Below, one piece after another: positions 19,601 through 26,725 of a stretch of 64,000 nt of DNA. Each line of letters begins with the position of its first letter. Positions within the stretch are counted from its first letter, which is position 1. This DNA comes from Verrucomicrobia bacterium ADurb.Bin006 (GTDB taxonomy: Bacteria; Verrucomicrobiota; Verrucomicrobiia; Limisphaerales; J093), in assembly GCA_002071485.1 (NCBI GenBank), contig MWFF01000037.1, positions 37,748 through 101,747 of the forward strand. Direction: 5' to 3'. Below the pieces are notes generated by a model. It was not told where the DNA came from, made no database searches, and saw nothing but the letters and a program-made list of their open reading frames with translations. The position numbers and the translations under genes are program-made.

Positions 19601-20097
19601 AGGACCAACGTGACGTTGTCGTTCTTCAACTCGGCAGTGACGCCGTCGTCCGCAACGAAGTACTTCTGAATGCCCTTGGTGATCAGCACATCGGTCGGAT
19701 CCTTGGCAAGGCCGTATCCGGCCAGGGTCCCCGGGTTATTGCCCCCGGTATTTGGGATGAACGCCAACACCGCAAACGCATCCTCGCCGGTGGCCTCGAC
19801 GAGATCGACGCGGAATTCGATGGTTCGGCCTTCCTTGAGTTCGAACAGTTCGCTGGTCTTCTGGCTCGCGCTGAAGATGTCCCGGTTGGCTGGCGGTTGG
19901 TCGAATTGAAACTGGCCGCCCTGCTCGACAGGCAGGCCGAAACCAGGGATAAACGTGAAGTCGGTCCAGCCGGTCTTTGCATTGTCGTTGAAGTCATCGA
20001 GGATACGGGCTGCGCCAGGAGGGGCGAACACCAACCCGGCGACAAGGCAGAACAAGGCCGAGCCACCGCTCGGCAACAGGCGTGTCAGGGATTTCAT
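16627..20097 (-). CDS. Large secreted multidomain protein with duplicated N-terminal module
   Basis: A 1156-residue exported protein. After a signal peptide ending PPGAARI come two nearly identical modules of about 210 residues, each opening LLDDF/ILDDF and containing PANRDIF.ASQKTS and a shared VLAFIPNTGG block; they look like laminin-G-type beta-sandwiches. Next come an Ig-like stretch, a carbohydrate-binding-like module (VIEVEDYNFAYGQFIDNPVV), another Ig-like domain, and a PA14-like domain (YRFTVISDDGFKVSSG, HVEWSAVN). The tail GGTRFYRLVGAS is common at the ends of verrucomicrobial secreted proteins. No catalytic domain is recognised; glycan binding is the likeliest role. Confidence 0.8.
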   Translation of the reverse strand: MKSLTRLLPSGGSALFCLVAGLVFAPPGAARILDDFNDNAKTGWTDFTFIPGFGLPVEQGGQFQFDQPPANRDIFSASQKTSELFELKEGRTIEFRVDLVEATGEDAFAVLAFIPNTGGNNPGTLAGYGLAKDPTDVLITKGIQKYFVADDGVTAELKNDNVTLVLRLAAKDGNVTITGKVLDKDAGDAVLWERTVVDTPAADIMEGGTDAPPAPFLTTGYFTLYCYQQYSGDKMYSVHYDNAEVFVTEETLLDDFDDNTKTDWADFTFLPGFGIPTETNQQFHFDLPPANRDIFTASQKTSRVIELKDGEQVRLEVDLVEDSGEDAFAVLAFIPNTGGNSPGTLYGYGLAKDPTDVLITKGVQKYFIADDGVTAELKNQNVTLALTLTVHNGNVEACGQVLDKDDNNAVLWSRTVLDTPDADLMQNGTDDPPAPIITTGYFTLYCYQQFSGEKLYSVHYDNAVLHAPPAAGNTAAILSDIAPVEYANFLPASTQIAFKVTDDKPLENEKISVTLNGAVFTTANGLSVTGTGNSRTVTLGGLAANVNYAAVLSVEDSDGAQTSRNLFFDTFAVDSFVIEVEDYNFAYGQFIDNPVVVGEGGYDPDGYSLQAGVPTVDFTDTRTSPNFTDTKYRPEDPIRMAHALDHERAKYTAAGGAAMGVYDYAVGDIAAGEWMNYTRTFPAGHYEVYLRQGLANMATGESVLEEVTGDPTQPDAAVTPLGSFLGVRTGFQFRNFALTDGTGQNKIVLSLSGKKTLRLRQVTPDPRDGARYLNYLVFVPTGGPSEDRASITSLSPAPGSELNTALPVIDAVIQNRTTSVNVGTVILEVNGQVVSATVTPTPTGATVHYPIAPPPPSGVVNSVKIAFKDSEGVDIAAEWQFTVNYVSLDPANRQPGPGKDRGFYVRVVQADPAYGPYDNSLERAELQLAPNSTIPAILDKSVTEQLIEMSQDGGPAGFFQKEYVVPGLDETGLTDDFAVEANAWLELVAGAYRFTVISDDGFKVSSGASLSAKTPVLGARNGGTANEVTGTFEFYVPVSGLYPFRLVWYERGGNAHVEWSAVNMASGVRSLINDAEVQGAIKAYLDVVPAPAVKVQSSTTVAGGYADDAAAVIDTNAKRITLPLSGGTRFYRLVGASALTITSVQVQGANLIMTYQ

Positions 20098-20291
20098 AGG
20101 CGTGTTTCCGCGGGGGTTCTTGGTTTGTGTTTCTGAATCAGCGTCCGGCTTCTCTCCAGCATCCAAACGACCGCACAATCGGGCGCGCCGCGATTCACGC
20201 CTTCGCGTCGGTCTGGTTTGGATCACTGCTCCGAGTTTCAAGCCCGTGGCTCCGAACGTCAACGAAATTCAAGTCCGCAGCGAAGGGGGCA

Positions 20292-20382
20292 GCGCCAATT
20301 CACGAAGCCGCAAAGGCCGGAGCGGGGACGGCTCATCCCCGACCAACGCGAGTGAAGACGGTATTTGCCGGCGACGGGGCCC
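20292..20382 (+). repeat. Dispersed intergenic repeat, copy A
   Basis: The segment opens GCGCCAATTCACGAAG, contains AAGGCCGGAGCGGGGACGGC and ends GGCGACGGGGCCC. It is highly similar to copy B (25435-25515, same orientation) and to copy C (60317-60395, inverted). It sits in the 403-bp gap between the GNAT gene and the large secreted protein gene; the rest of the gap shows nothing else recognisable. An open frame runs through all three copies but is not codon-conserved, so the element is treated as non-coding. Confidence 0.75.
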
Positions 20383-20500
20383 ACGCTCCGGAGCGCGATG
20401 AGACTCAATCGGGAGGACGGCCTCCAACCCGCAGGGCGGTCATCGTGCGAGGTCCGACCGCCCTGTGAACTGACCGCTACGGAATACGCGGGTTCGGACC

Positions 20501-21151
20501 TCACCGCCTGTCCATCCGCCTGCCCAGATAAATCACTTCGTCGCCTGCAGCCCCAATCCGGGCAAGCTCGTCGAAATCCAGCTTGCGATAGAACCGGTAC
20601 GCGCGGTGATTCAAGGCGCTCATGCACAGGTGAACGCCGGCCGAACCGCGCCGCTCCAACGTCTCCAATTGGTGGTGCATCATCCGCATCCCCTGACCCC
20701 GGCCCTGTGCCCGCGGCGCCAGATCGATGTGAAGGTGAGATGGGTAGGCGCGGAAAGACGGCGGATAATAGACCTGATAGTGGTGATATTCGTGGTAGAG
20801 CCGTTGAGACGGCGTCCATGTCGCCGGGTCGCCCTCGGGATCGGGATGCCGGGCGCACAAGGACGGCAGCCATTCGGCCTGCAGACGCTCGTAAAAGCGC
20901 GCCGAATCCAGGGCCGCCAGCACATAACCGCAGACGCCCGCACCGTCTTCGAGGACAAAGGCCAGATCGGGTTCGAGGACAATGTACGGCCCCACGTAGA
21001 GATTCCCCAAAGCCGCGGGATCGTCCTGGTACAGATGCGTGCCATCAGCCCCGGAGTCGCCCGTCTTCAGACAGACGTCGTACGCAGCCTCGAGATCCGT
21101 CGGAAGACATGGGCGGATGCGGAAACCTGATTCGATCTGCGTGTCATTCAT
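20501..21151 (-). CDS. GNAT acetyltransferase resembling the C-terminal domain of human O-GlcNAcase
   Basis: A 216-residue protein that matches, from memory, the histone-acetyltransferase-like domain of human OGA over its whole length: FRIRPCLPTDLEAAYDVC, DLAFVLEDGAGVCGYVLAALD, the EWLPSL block, FRAYPSHLHIDL, and the end RAYRFYRKLDF...VIYLGRRM. Unlike the human domain, it keeps an intact acetyl-CoA loop (RAQGRGQG, residues 147-154), so it is probably an active acetyltransferase. The start at 21151 lies 10 bp after the GH84 stop. An in-frame start farther upstream would run into the GH84 coding region. The substrate is unknown; see the GH84 entry for the shared context. Confidence 0.85.
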   Translation of the reverse strand: MNDTQIESGFRIRPCLPTDLEAAYDVCLKTGDSGADGTHLYQDDPAALGNLYVGPYIVLEPDLAFVLEDGAGVCGYVLAALDSARFYERLQAEWLPSLCARHPDPEGDPATWTPSQRLYHEYHHYQVYYPPSFRAYPSHLHIDLAPRAQGRGQGMRMMHHQLETLERRGSAGVHLCMSALNHRAYRFYRKLDFDELARIGAAGDEVIYLGRRMDRR

Positions 21152-21161
21152 CGGAGTGTGC

Positions 21162-22529
21162 TCAGACTGCCGGAGTGAAAAATCCCGCATCGTCCATCGG
21201 CAGAAGCCGCTCGACAATCGCCGCGAATCCGCCACGAAAGACGCCGGGGCGAAAGTCGGGCGAGCGAAACCGCGCCTTGGGGTTCGGTGCGCGACGGCGC
21301 CAGGCGATCCAGGCCAGCAGCAGCAGCACGGTCTCTTTGAGTTCCCACATGCGCGGATAGAGAGCGTAGAGCAAATCGCGATCGTCGAGCTGCGTCAGCT
21401 TGTCGCAAAGAGCCAGAATCCGCCGGCTCGCCTCCTCGAAACGCCTCTCGACTGTGCCCCACCGGTCCGGCGCCGCGCCCAGCAAGCGTTTCAGGTCGGC
21501 CAGGTAGGCCTTGGCACGATTCCCCAACTCGCACGGGAGATAGAAGAAATCCGCGAGCAGGCCGATGTCGTCGATCTCGAAAGTCGCGCCTCCGCGACAG
21601 GTGAACGCGGGCAGCCAGGCTGCCGTCGCCCTGCGGAAGGCGGTGCGCGCGGCGGGGGGGTGCGCCGACCGACACCAGTCGCCCAGGGTGCGGATGGGTA
21701 TGAAGTTCGCGTCGAACTGGGAGTTGGGATTCAGCAACACCCCGCCGATCTCCTGCCGCAGTGCAGGTGCGCGCCCTGCGTACGGACCCATAAACAGCCG
21801 CCGGCTGTCGTAATCGTTGGCGTGAAGATTGTCCCAGAGAATCGGTTTGCGCCCAACGATCTGACGCAACGCGCGAATCGAGTTCGTCGGAATCGTCTCG
21901 GAGACAATGTGCGGGCCGGTCCAGAGGAACTCGATGCTCGGTCGGAGTTTCTCGCCGATCTCCCGCAGGTAGGGCGATTGGCGGACGGACGGCTCGGCCA
22001 TGCGCCCGCAGTAGACGGTGGGACAGAAGAGCAGCCGGCATGAGGCCGGATTTGGCTCGAGCGCGTCGGCCACGCGGTTGGCCACGGCGCAATGAACGGC
22101 GGCCACGGTGCCGTACAGCCGCCGGTCCTCCTGGGAGAGTCCGGCGGGCAGATCGTCCCAGAGAATCGCGCAGTGGGATGCGCCGAGCCGGCGGACCTGA
22201 TCGAGTTTGGCGATGAGAGTCGCAGTCTCTTTCGGCTTGGCGGCCGCGAGATCCAAGCCTGGAGCGATCGCGTAGATGAACTGCACCCCGCGTTCGCGGC
22301 ACGCGTCGGCAACCGCGCGCAACCCGGCTGCCTCCGATCGCGTGTAGGGCTCGCGCCAGAGCACGCGGTGCTTCAGATCGTCTTTCGGGGCGTACAGATA
22401 GGCATTCAAGCCGGCCCCGTGTAACCAATCGATCAAGGCTAGCCGCTCGCGTAGGGTCCAGGGCCGACCGTAGAAGCCCTCGACCACGCCGTTGAGGGGC
22501 GATCCTGCTCCTGTGCGCGCAAGGCTCAC
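21162..22529 (-). CDS. GH84 O-GlcNAcase (human-OGA-like catalytic and stalk domains)
   Basis: A 455-residue protein without a signal peptide, so probably cytoplasmic. It opens GVVEGFYGRPWTLRER and continues LNAYLYAPKDDLKHR, nearly the human OGA sequence. The catalytic Asp pair is D125-D126 (ILWDDL), matching human D174-D175. Other active-site matches are K49, Y173 (CPTVYCG), W232, N234 and D239 (WDNLHANDYD), and N269. Residues about 335-455 match the human helical stalk (LLADFFYLPCELG, LYALYPRMWELK, FRGGFAAIVERLLPMD). It removes beta-linked GlcNAc, classically from Ser/Thr of proteins. It overlaps GH2 by 4 bp (ATGA) and precedes the OGA-type GNAT. Confidence 0.92.
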   Translation of the reverse strand: MSLARTGAGSPLNGVVEGFYGRPWTLRERLALIDWLHGAGLNAYLYAPKDDLKHRVLWREPYTRSEAAGLRAVADACRERGVQFIYAIAPGLDLAAAKPKETATLIAKLDQVRRLGASHCAILWDDLPAGLSQEDRRLYGTVAAVHCAVANRVADALEPNPASCRLLFCPTVYCGRMAEPSVRQSPYLREIGEKLRPSIEFLWTGPHIVSETIPTNSIRALRQIVGRKPILWDNLHANDYDSRRLFMGPYAGRAPALRQEIGGVLLNPNSQFDANFIPIRTLGDWCRSAHPPAARTAFRRATAAWLPAFTCRGGATFEIDDIGLLADFFYLPCELGNRAKAYLADLKRLLGAAPDRWGTVERRFEEASRRILALCDKLTQLDDRDLLYALYPRMWELKETVLLLLAWIAWRRRAPNPKARFRSPDFRPGVFRGGFAAIVERLLPMDDAGFFTPAV

Positions 22530-25360
22530 TTCAATTCGAACACCAGGCTCGGATCCACTGGGTACCGTCCGAACCGCTCCCCATAAATGGCCAACCCGCC
22601 CGGCAGGCCGGCGTCGACTTCGAGTCGAATTACGAACTCACGGCTCTCCGCCGCGGCACGCACGCTCGAGGCAGGCAGATCGGCGCGAATGAGGTACCCA
22701 TACGAACCGGCCTCGCGCAGTTTCCTGTCTCGCAACTGGGCGTGCCACGAGAGGATGCCCCGGTGATCGGCGGGGTCATCGGGCAGATCGAACAGGCCGG
22801 CCGCAACCCCGTTGACACGCATCCGCACGGCGCTCGGGAACCGCACCATGTCTGTCATCGGATAAGCGTTCGGATTGAGACTGGGGTCGAGCGTCCCTTT
22901 GCCCCGCATGTAATCGCCGTCCTGCTGTCCGCTCCCCTCGCGGTCCTTGCCCAACAACTGCTTGGCCGAGGCTTCCAGGAGCAGCGACACACCGCCGACC
23001 TTCGCGGGCGAGAGCCCGGCGGGCCACGCCACCCGGTACTCGAAGAAACCGTGTCCGGCACCGTTGGCCTTCAGGCCATCGAGGATGTTCCATTGCTTGA
23101 GCGACCACTGCGCCGCGCTGAAGGTCTGGGGGGCAAACCGCACGACACGAACGGACGCCGATTGGACCTGGCGGATCTCATCGCGCGGAGCGGGACCGTT
23201 GGTGACGCGGAAGGTGGTGAAATTGCGATGCAGCGGCAGGCCGGTCGCCGTTTCGAGCCGGAGCGCCACAATCAGAAGCCCGTCGGCGCCCGGCATATTC
23301 AACTTGAGCGGGGCCAGGGCCTCGGACATCCACGGACGGAACGGGACCGGCCGCACCTCGTTCCCGAGGGTCCAGTTTTGGCCCAGGTTGTCCCAGCCGA
23401 AAGTCTGGACATTAATCTGCAGGGCCTGCCCCGGAGCGTGGTCGGCCATGAAGGATGCCCAGAGAGGGACCTCGACCACCTCGCCCGGTTTGACATCGCG
23501 GCACAAGTCGCTGCCGATCGAGATATAGAACGGGCCATGAAGGTCGTTGAGGCTCATGCCGCGCACCAGGTCTTCGAGGCCGGTGATTTTCTCGGAGCGA
23601 TCATACCGGTAGTAACCGTTCCACTCGTTGATGACGTCGTGGTGCTCCGTGTAGAGCCAGCCGCAAATCTTCGGGTGGCGTCGAAACTCATTCATCATGA
23701 TGTGATAGTCCCAGCTCCAATCGACATCGCCGGTGCTGCCCTCATAACCCCAGACGTTTCCACACTCGCTGTTGAGCAAGGGCTGTCGCGCTTGCTTGCG
23801 TCCGCCGATGAAGTTCCAGACGGACCCGGGGTATGTGTCTCTGGTCACTTGGGCCAGCGATTCACGCCATGCATAGCCGGGCAGGTAGGCATGCCAACTG
23901 TTGATGTCGGTCTCGACATGATCGTAGTTGCAGGGGGAATTGTCCTCGACCAGCCGGGTCGGATCCAACGCCTTGGCCAGGCGATAGACCGAGGCCACCC
24001 ACTCCTGGGTTTCGGGCAGATAAACGCGCTTGTCGCCTTGTTTCGTGAACAGCCCCCACGTCTCGTTGAACGGCACCCAGGAGAAGATGGACGGGTGATT
24101 GAAATCGCGCTGGATCATGCCGCGCAGGGCGTGCTCGATCTCCCGGCGCATCTCGGCGTCCGGTTCGCCCCAACTGTTGGGCACGTCGCACATGAGCAGC
24201 AGGCCCAGGCGATCAGCCCAATACAGCTTGCGGGGCACGTCGATTTTCACGTGCAGACGGTTCGCGTTCAGGCCAATCCGCCGCGACCGCAGAATCTCGT
24301 CGCGCATGAACTCGTCGCTCGGATACGTATAGAACCCCTCCGGATGATAGGCCTGATCGAGTGTCATCTGGAGATACACCGGTCGGTCGTTAAGCGCTAT
24401 GTACGGAAAATCAGTACCCGGCAGGTCGATGACACTGATCTTGCGCATGCCGAAATAAGTCGACACGCGGTCCTGAGCCCCGCCGGCAGCCAGCACCGCG
24501 TCCACCTCGTACAGGAACGGATCTTCCAGCGACCACAAGCGCGGTCGGGGAATTGGCAGCGCAAACTCGAACTCGCCCGCACCGTCCGGCACCGGCACGG
24601 TGATGTCGGCGAATGCCTGATCGCGAGCACGCAACTGCAGCTTCCCTTCGCCTGCCAGCGGCTGGTTGAATTCGGCCTTCACAATGACCTTCGCCCCGTC
24701 CACATCCGGCCGAAAGTGCAGGGACGCCAGATGGGCCTCCGGACGCGCCTCGAGGTAAAGGGTCTGCCAGATTCCCTTGGCGGGGCCGTAGCCCTGTTTG
24801 CCCTCGAGCTTGAAGGCATGGGGCGTGTCATCGACACGCAAAACCAGGCGCTGATCCTCGCCCCACTTGACGACCGGCGTCAGATCCCACTCGAATGGCG
24901 TGTACCCGCCGCGGTGTTCGCCGATCGACTGGCCATCGAGCCACCCGCGGGTGAGCCAATCCGATGCCCCGACCACCAGGAAGACGCGCTTGCCCCGCCA
25001 CTCCGCCGGCACGCGGATTTGCCGGGAATACCAACCGATGTCTGCCTCGTTCCCGACCCCGGACAAGGCTGAGCCCCAGGGAAACGGCACGGTGATCTTC
25101 AGCGGGAATGCCTCCTGACTGGCGGCCCAACCGCCCGCCAGGCCCGCGTTGTCCTTGTCGAATCGGAACTGCCAGGAACCGTTCAGATTCAACCACTCCG
25201 CGCGCTCGAAGTCGGGCCGCGGGTGCTCGGGCAGCGGAATTGCAGGGGCGTTGGCCGCCTTCCCGGCGGCGGCCAGGACCAGAGCCAGCCCGATTGCGCA
25301 CGTGGTCGTCCGCCGGAGCCGCAACGTCTGTGCCCAGAGGTGAAGGAATGGACTTGACAT
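22526..25360 (-). CDS. Secreted glycoside hydrolase family 2 enzyme
   Basis: A 944-residue exported protein with a signal peptide (TTCAIGLALVLAAAGKAANA). Its GH2 sugar-binding domain (ERAEWLNLNGSWQFRFD, WYSRQIRVP, LVVGASDWLTRGWLDG) is followed by an immunoglobulin-like domain and a TIM barrel. The acid/base Glu is E433 (SIFSWVPFNETWG) and the probable nucleophile E532 (LLNSECGNVWG). The family includes beta-galactosidases, glucuronidases and mannosidases; specificity is not assigned. The stop overlaps the GH84 start (ATGA), so it heads a coupled operon GH2-GH84-GNAT. The enzyme should act outside the cytoplasm while GH84 acts inside. Confidence 0.9.
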   Translation of the reverse strand: MSSPFLHLWAQTLRLRRTTTCAIGLALVLAAAGKAANAPAIPLPEHPRPDFERAEWLNLNGSWQFRFDKDNAGLAGGWAASQEAFPLKITVPFPWGSALSGVGNEADIGWYSRQIRVPAEWRGKRVFLVVGASDWLTRGWLDGQSIGEHRGGYTPFEWDLTPVVKWGEDQRLVLRVDDTPHAFKLEGKQGYGPAKGIWQTLYLEARPEAHLASLHFRPDVDGAKVIVKAEFNQPLAGEGKLQLRARDQAFADITVPVPDGAGEFEFALPIPRPRLWSLEDPFLYEVDAVLAAGGAQDRVSTYFGMRKISVIDLPGTDFPYIALNDRPVYLQMTLDQAYHPEGFYTYPSDEFMRDEILRSRRIGLNANRLHVKIDVPRKLYWADRLGLLLMCDVPNSWGEPDAEMRREIEHALRGMIQRDFNHPSIFSWVPFNETWGLFTKQGDKRVYLPETQEWVASVYRLAKALDPTRLVEDNSPCNYDHVETDINSWHAYLPGYAWRESLAQVTRDTYPGSVWNFIGGRKQARQPLLNSECGNVWGYEGSTGDVDWSWDYHIMMNEFRRHPKICGWLYTEHHDVINEWNGYYRYDRSEKITGLEDLVRGMSLNDLHGPFYISIGSDLCRDVKPGEVVEVPLWASFMADHAPGQALQINVQTFGWDNLGQNWTLGNEVRPVPFRPWMSEALAPLKLNMPGADGLLIVALRLETATGLPLHRNFTTFRVTNGPAPRDEIRQVQSASVRVVRFAPQTFSAAQWSLKQWNILDGLKANGAGHGFFEYRVAWPAGLSPAKVGGVSLLLEASAKQLLGKDREGSGQQDGDYMRGKGTLDPSLNPNAYPMTDMVRFPSAVRMRVNGVAAGLFDLPDDPADHRGILSWHAQLRDRKLREAGSYGYLIRADLPASSVRAAAESREFVIRLEVDAGLPGGLAIYGERFGRYPVDPSLVFELK

Positions 25361-25434
25361 GTCCTCAGTTCGCCAGAAGCGCGGCCCGCCTGCAAGCCCC
25401 GATGCAAAGGGTCCGCGGCCCGGAGCGCCAATTC

Positions 25435-25515
25435 ATGAATACGAAAAGGCCGGAGCGGAGACGGCTCGCCCCCGGCCAACGCGAATGAAGACGGTGTTTC
25501 TCGGCGACGGGGCCC
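25435..25515 (+). repeat. Dispersed intergenic repeat, copy B
   Basis: This copy begins GCGCCAATTCATGAAT, has AAGGCCGGAGCGGAGACGGC in the centre and ends GCGACGGGGCCC. It matches copy A with scattered differences and is in the same orientation. It lies in the 171-bp gap between the cupin-like gene (ends 25532) and the GH2 start (25360). Copies A and B therefore bracket the GH2-GH84-GNAT operon as direct repeats about 5.1 kb apart. Confidence 0.75.
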
Positions 25516-25531
25516 TGGCGGCTTTGGCTGG

Positions 25532-26725
25532 CTAAGGGTCTGTCAGCAACAGATCTTCAATGCGCTCGTAATTCTTGGCGCCGAGCATGTTCTCGTTGAA
25601 CGGCGCCGCGCCGCCCGCGGCATCGCGGATATCGCGGTCGAGGTAGTACTCGTTGTGCGGCTTGAAACCGGGGATGGTCAGCACGTTGACAAACACGTCC
25701 AGGCCGCGGTGACCAGTGCCCGGCGGGATGTAGATGAAGAGGCCCGGCTCCAGTGGATGCTGTTCGTAACGGCGGAGGTCCCGCAGGTCGGGAAACACGA
25801 TCAACGAAGGCGAACGGCCCCAGGTGTTCAGGTGGTAGGCGATCGGATCCAACACGAGATACATCTCGCGCTGCGGGATTCCACTGGCGCCGCCGACGGC
25901 CTTGGGCGGATGAAAATGCGCCGGCGAGGTCTCCTTGGGTATGTTCACCACGTGGCTGTTGACCCAGTTCAGCCCGTCGCCCGTCTCGCCCGGATAGTTG
26001 TAGAACCAAGTCAGCGGCAGGCGACGGAAGGGATCAAAGTCCGGGTTGCAGCCGCCCGCGGTGTCGGCCAGAAACCGCAGGCGGCGGACGGTCGATACGG
26101 GGCTGGCCGTTTGCCTGACGTTCTCCATGGCCAGGCATTGGAAGCAGCCACGCACCGGGATCGCCTCCTGGGCGCATGCGACAATCTGGTCGCCTTCCAT
26201 CACCGGTTCATAGGAGTCGACTTGTTTGGTCGAGAAGCCGTGCTGGCGATAGACCTGATAAAGCGAACGCAGTGCCGTCACGACCCGTTCGTCGGTGGAC
26301 CACGGCTCCGGCACGTGGTCGAGTCTCCAGAGTTCGCCCAGGCAGTCGCCAACGAACGAGCCTTCTCTGCGGCGGCCGAGGATGGCGGCTACGGGCACGC
26401 GGGCGGCCGGAGACAGCGACGAAAGACCGCTCTCGATCAACTGGAGCGTCTCGGCCAGCGCCGGGGCGAGGGCGTCGGCCCGGTATTGGTCCGGCAGGGG
26501 CGCCCCGTCGCCTTCCTGCGTGCGATACCCGCGGGGCAGGAACACCTCACCTCGCCCCCGGTGGACCCAGAATACGCGCATGCCGCCGCACTCGGACCGC
26601 AGGTGGCCGCTCCCATCCACGGACACCCGCGTGAGCCGCAGGTCGGGGTTATCGTGTTCGAAAAACTCGCGGACGGCGGCGAAGGACGCCTCGTCATCCA
26701 AGCGGCAGAGGCGGATGTCCGACAT
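25532..26725 (-). CDS. Conserved protein with cupin-like metal-binding region, coupled to oxidoreductase
   Basis: A 397-residue protein of no family I can name, without a signal peptide. The C-terminal half has cupin-like features: PAHFHPPKAVGGASGIPQRE resembles a His/Glu metal-binding box, and GLFIYIPPGTGHRGLDVFVN resembles the second cupin box with its His. The N-terminal half is an alpha/beta-looking region with no motif. Its ATG overlaps the stop of the upstream oxidoreductase by one base (TGATG), implying coupled translation. A role as sugar isomerase, epimerase or dioxygenase in the same pathway is possible, but this is inference. Confidence 0.6.
   Translation of the reverse strand: MSDIRLCRLDDEASFAAVREFFEHDNPDLRLTRVSVDGSGHLRSECGGMRVFWVHRGRGEVFLPRGYRTQEGDGAPLPDQYRADALAPALAETLQLIESGLSSLSPAARVPVAAILGRRREGSFVGDCLGELWRLDHVPEPWSTDERVVTALRSLYQVYRQHGFSTKQVDSYEPVMEGDQIVACAQEAIPVRGCFQCLAMENVRQTASPVSTVRRLRFLADTAGGCNPDFDPFRRLPLTWFYNYPGETGDGLNWVNSHVVNIPKETSPAHFHPPKAVGGASGIPQREMYLVLDPIAYHLNTWGRSPSLIVFPDLRDLRRYEQHPLEPGLFIYIPPGTGHRGLDVFVNVLTIPGFKPHNEYYLDRDIRDAAGGAAPFNENMLGAKNYERIEDLLLTDP

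Noticed and set aside
20127..20468. A gene encoded by dispersed repeat copy A
   Set aside because: The same frame exists in copies B and C, but substitutions do not follow a coding pattern and the starts differ.
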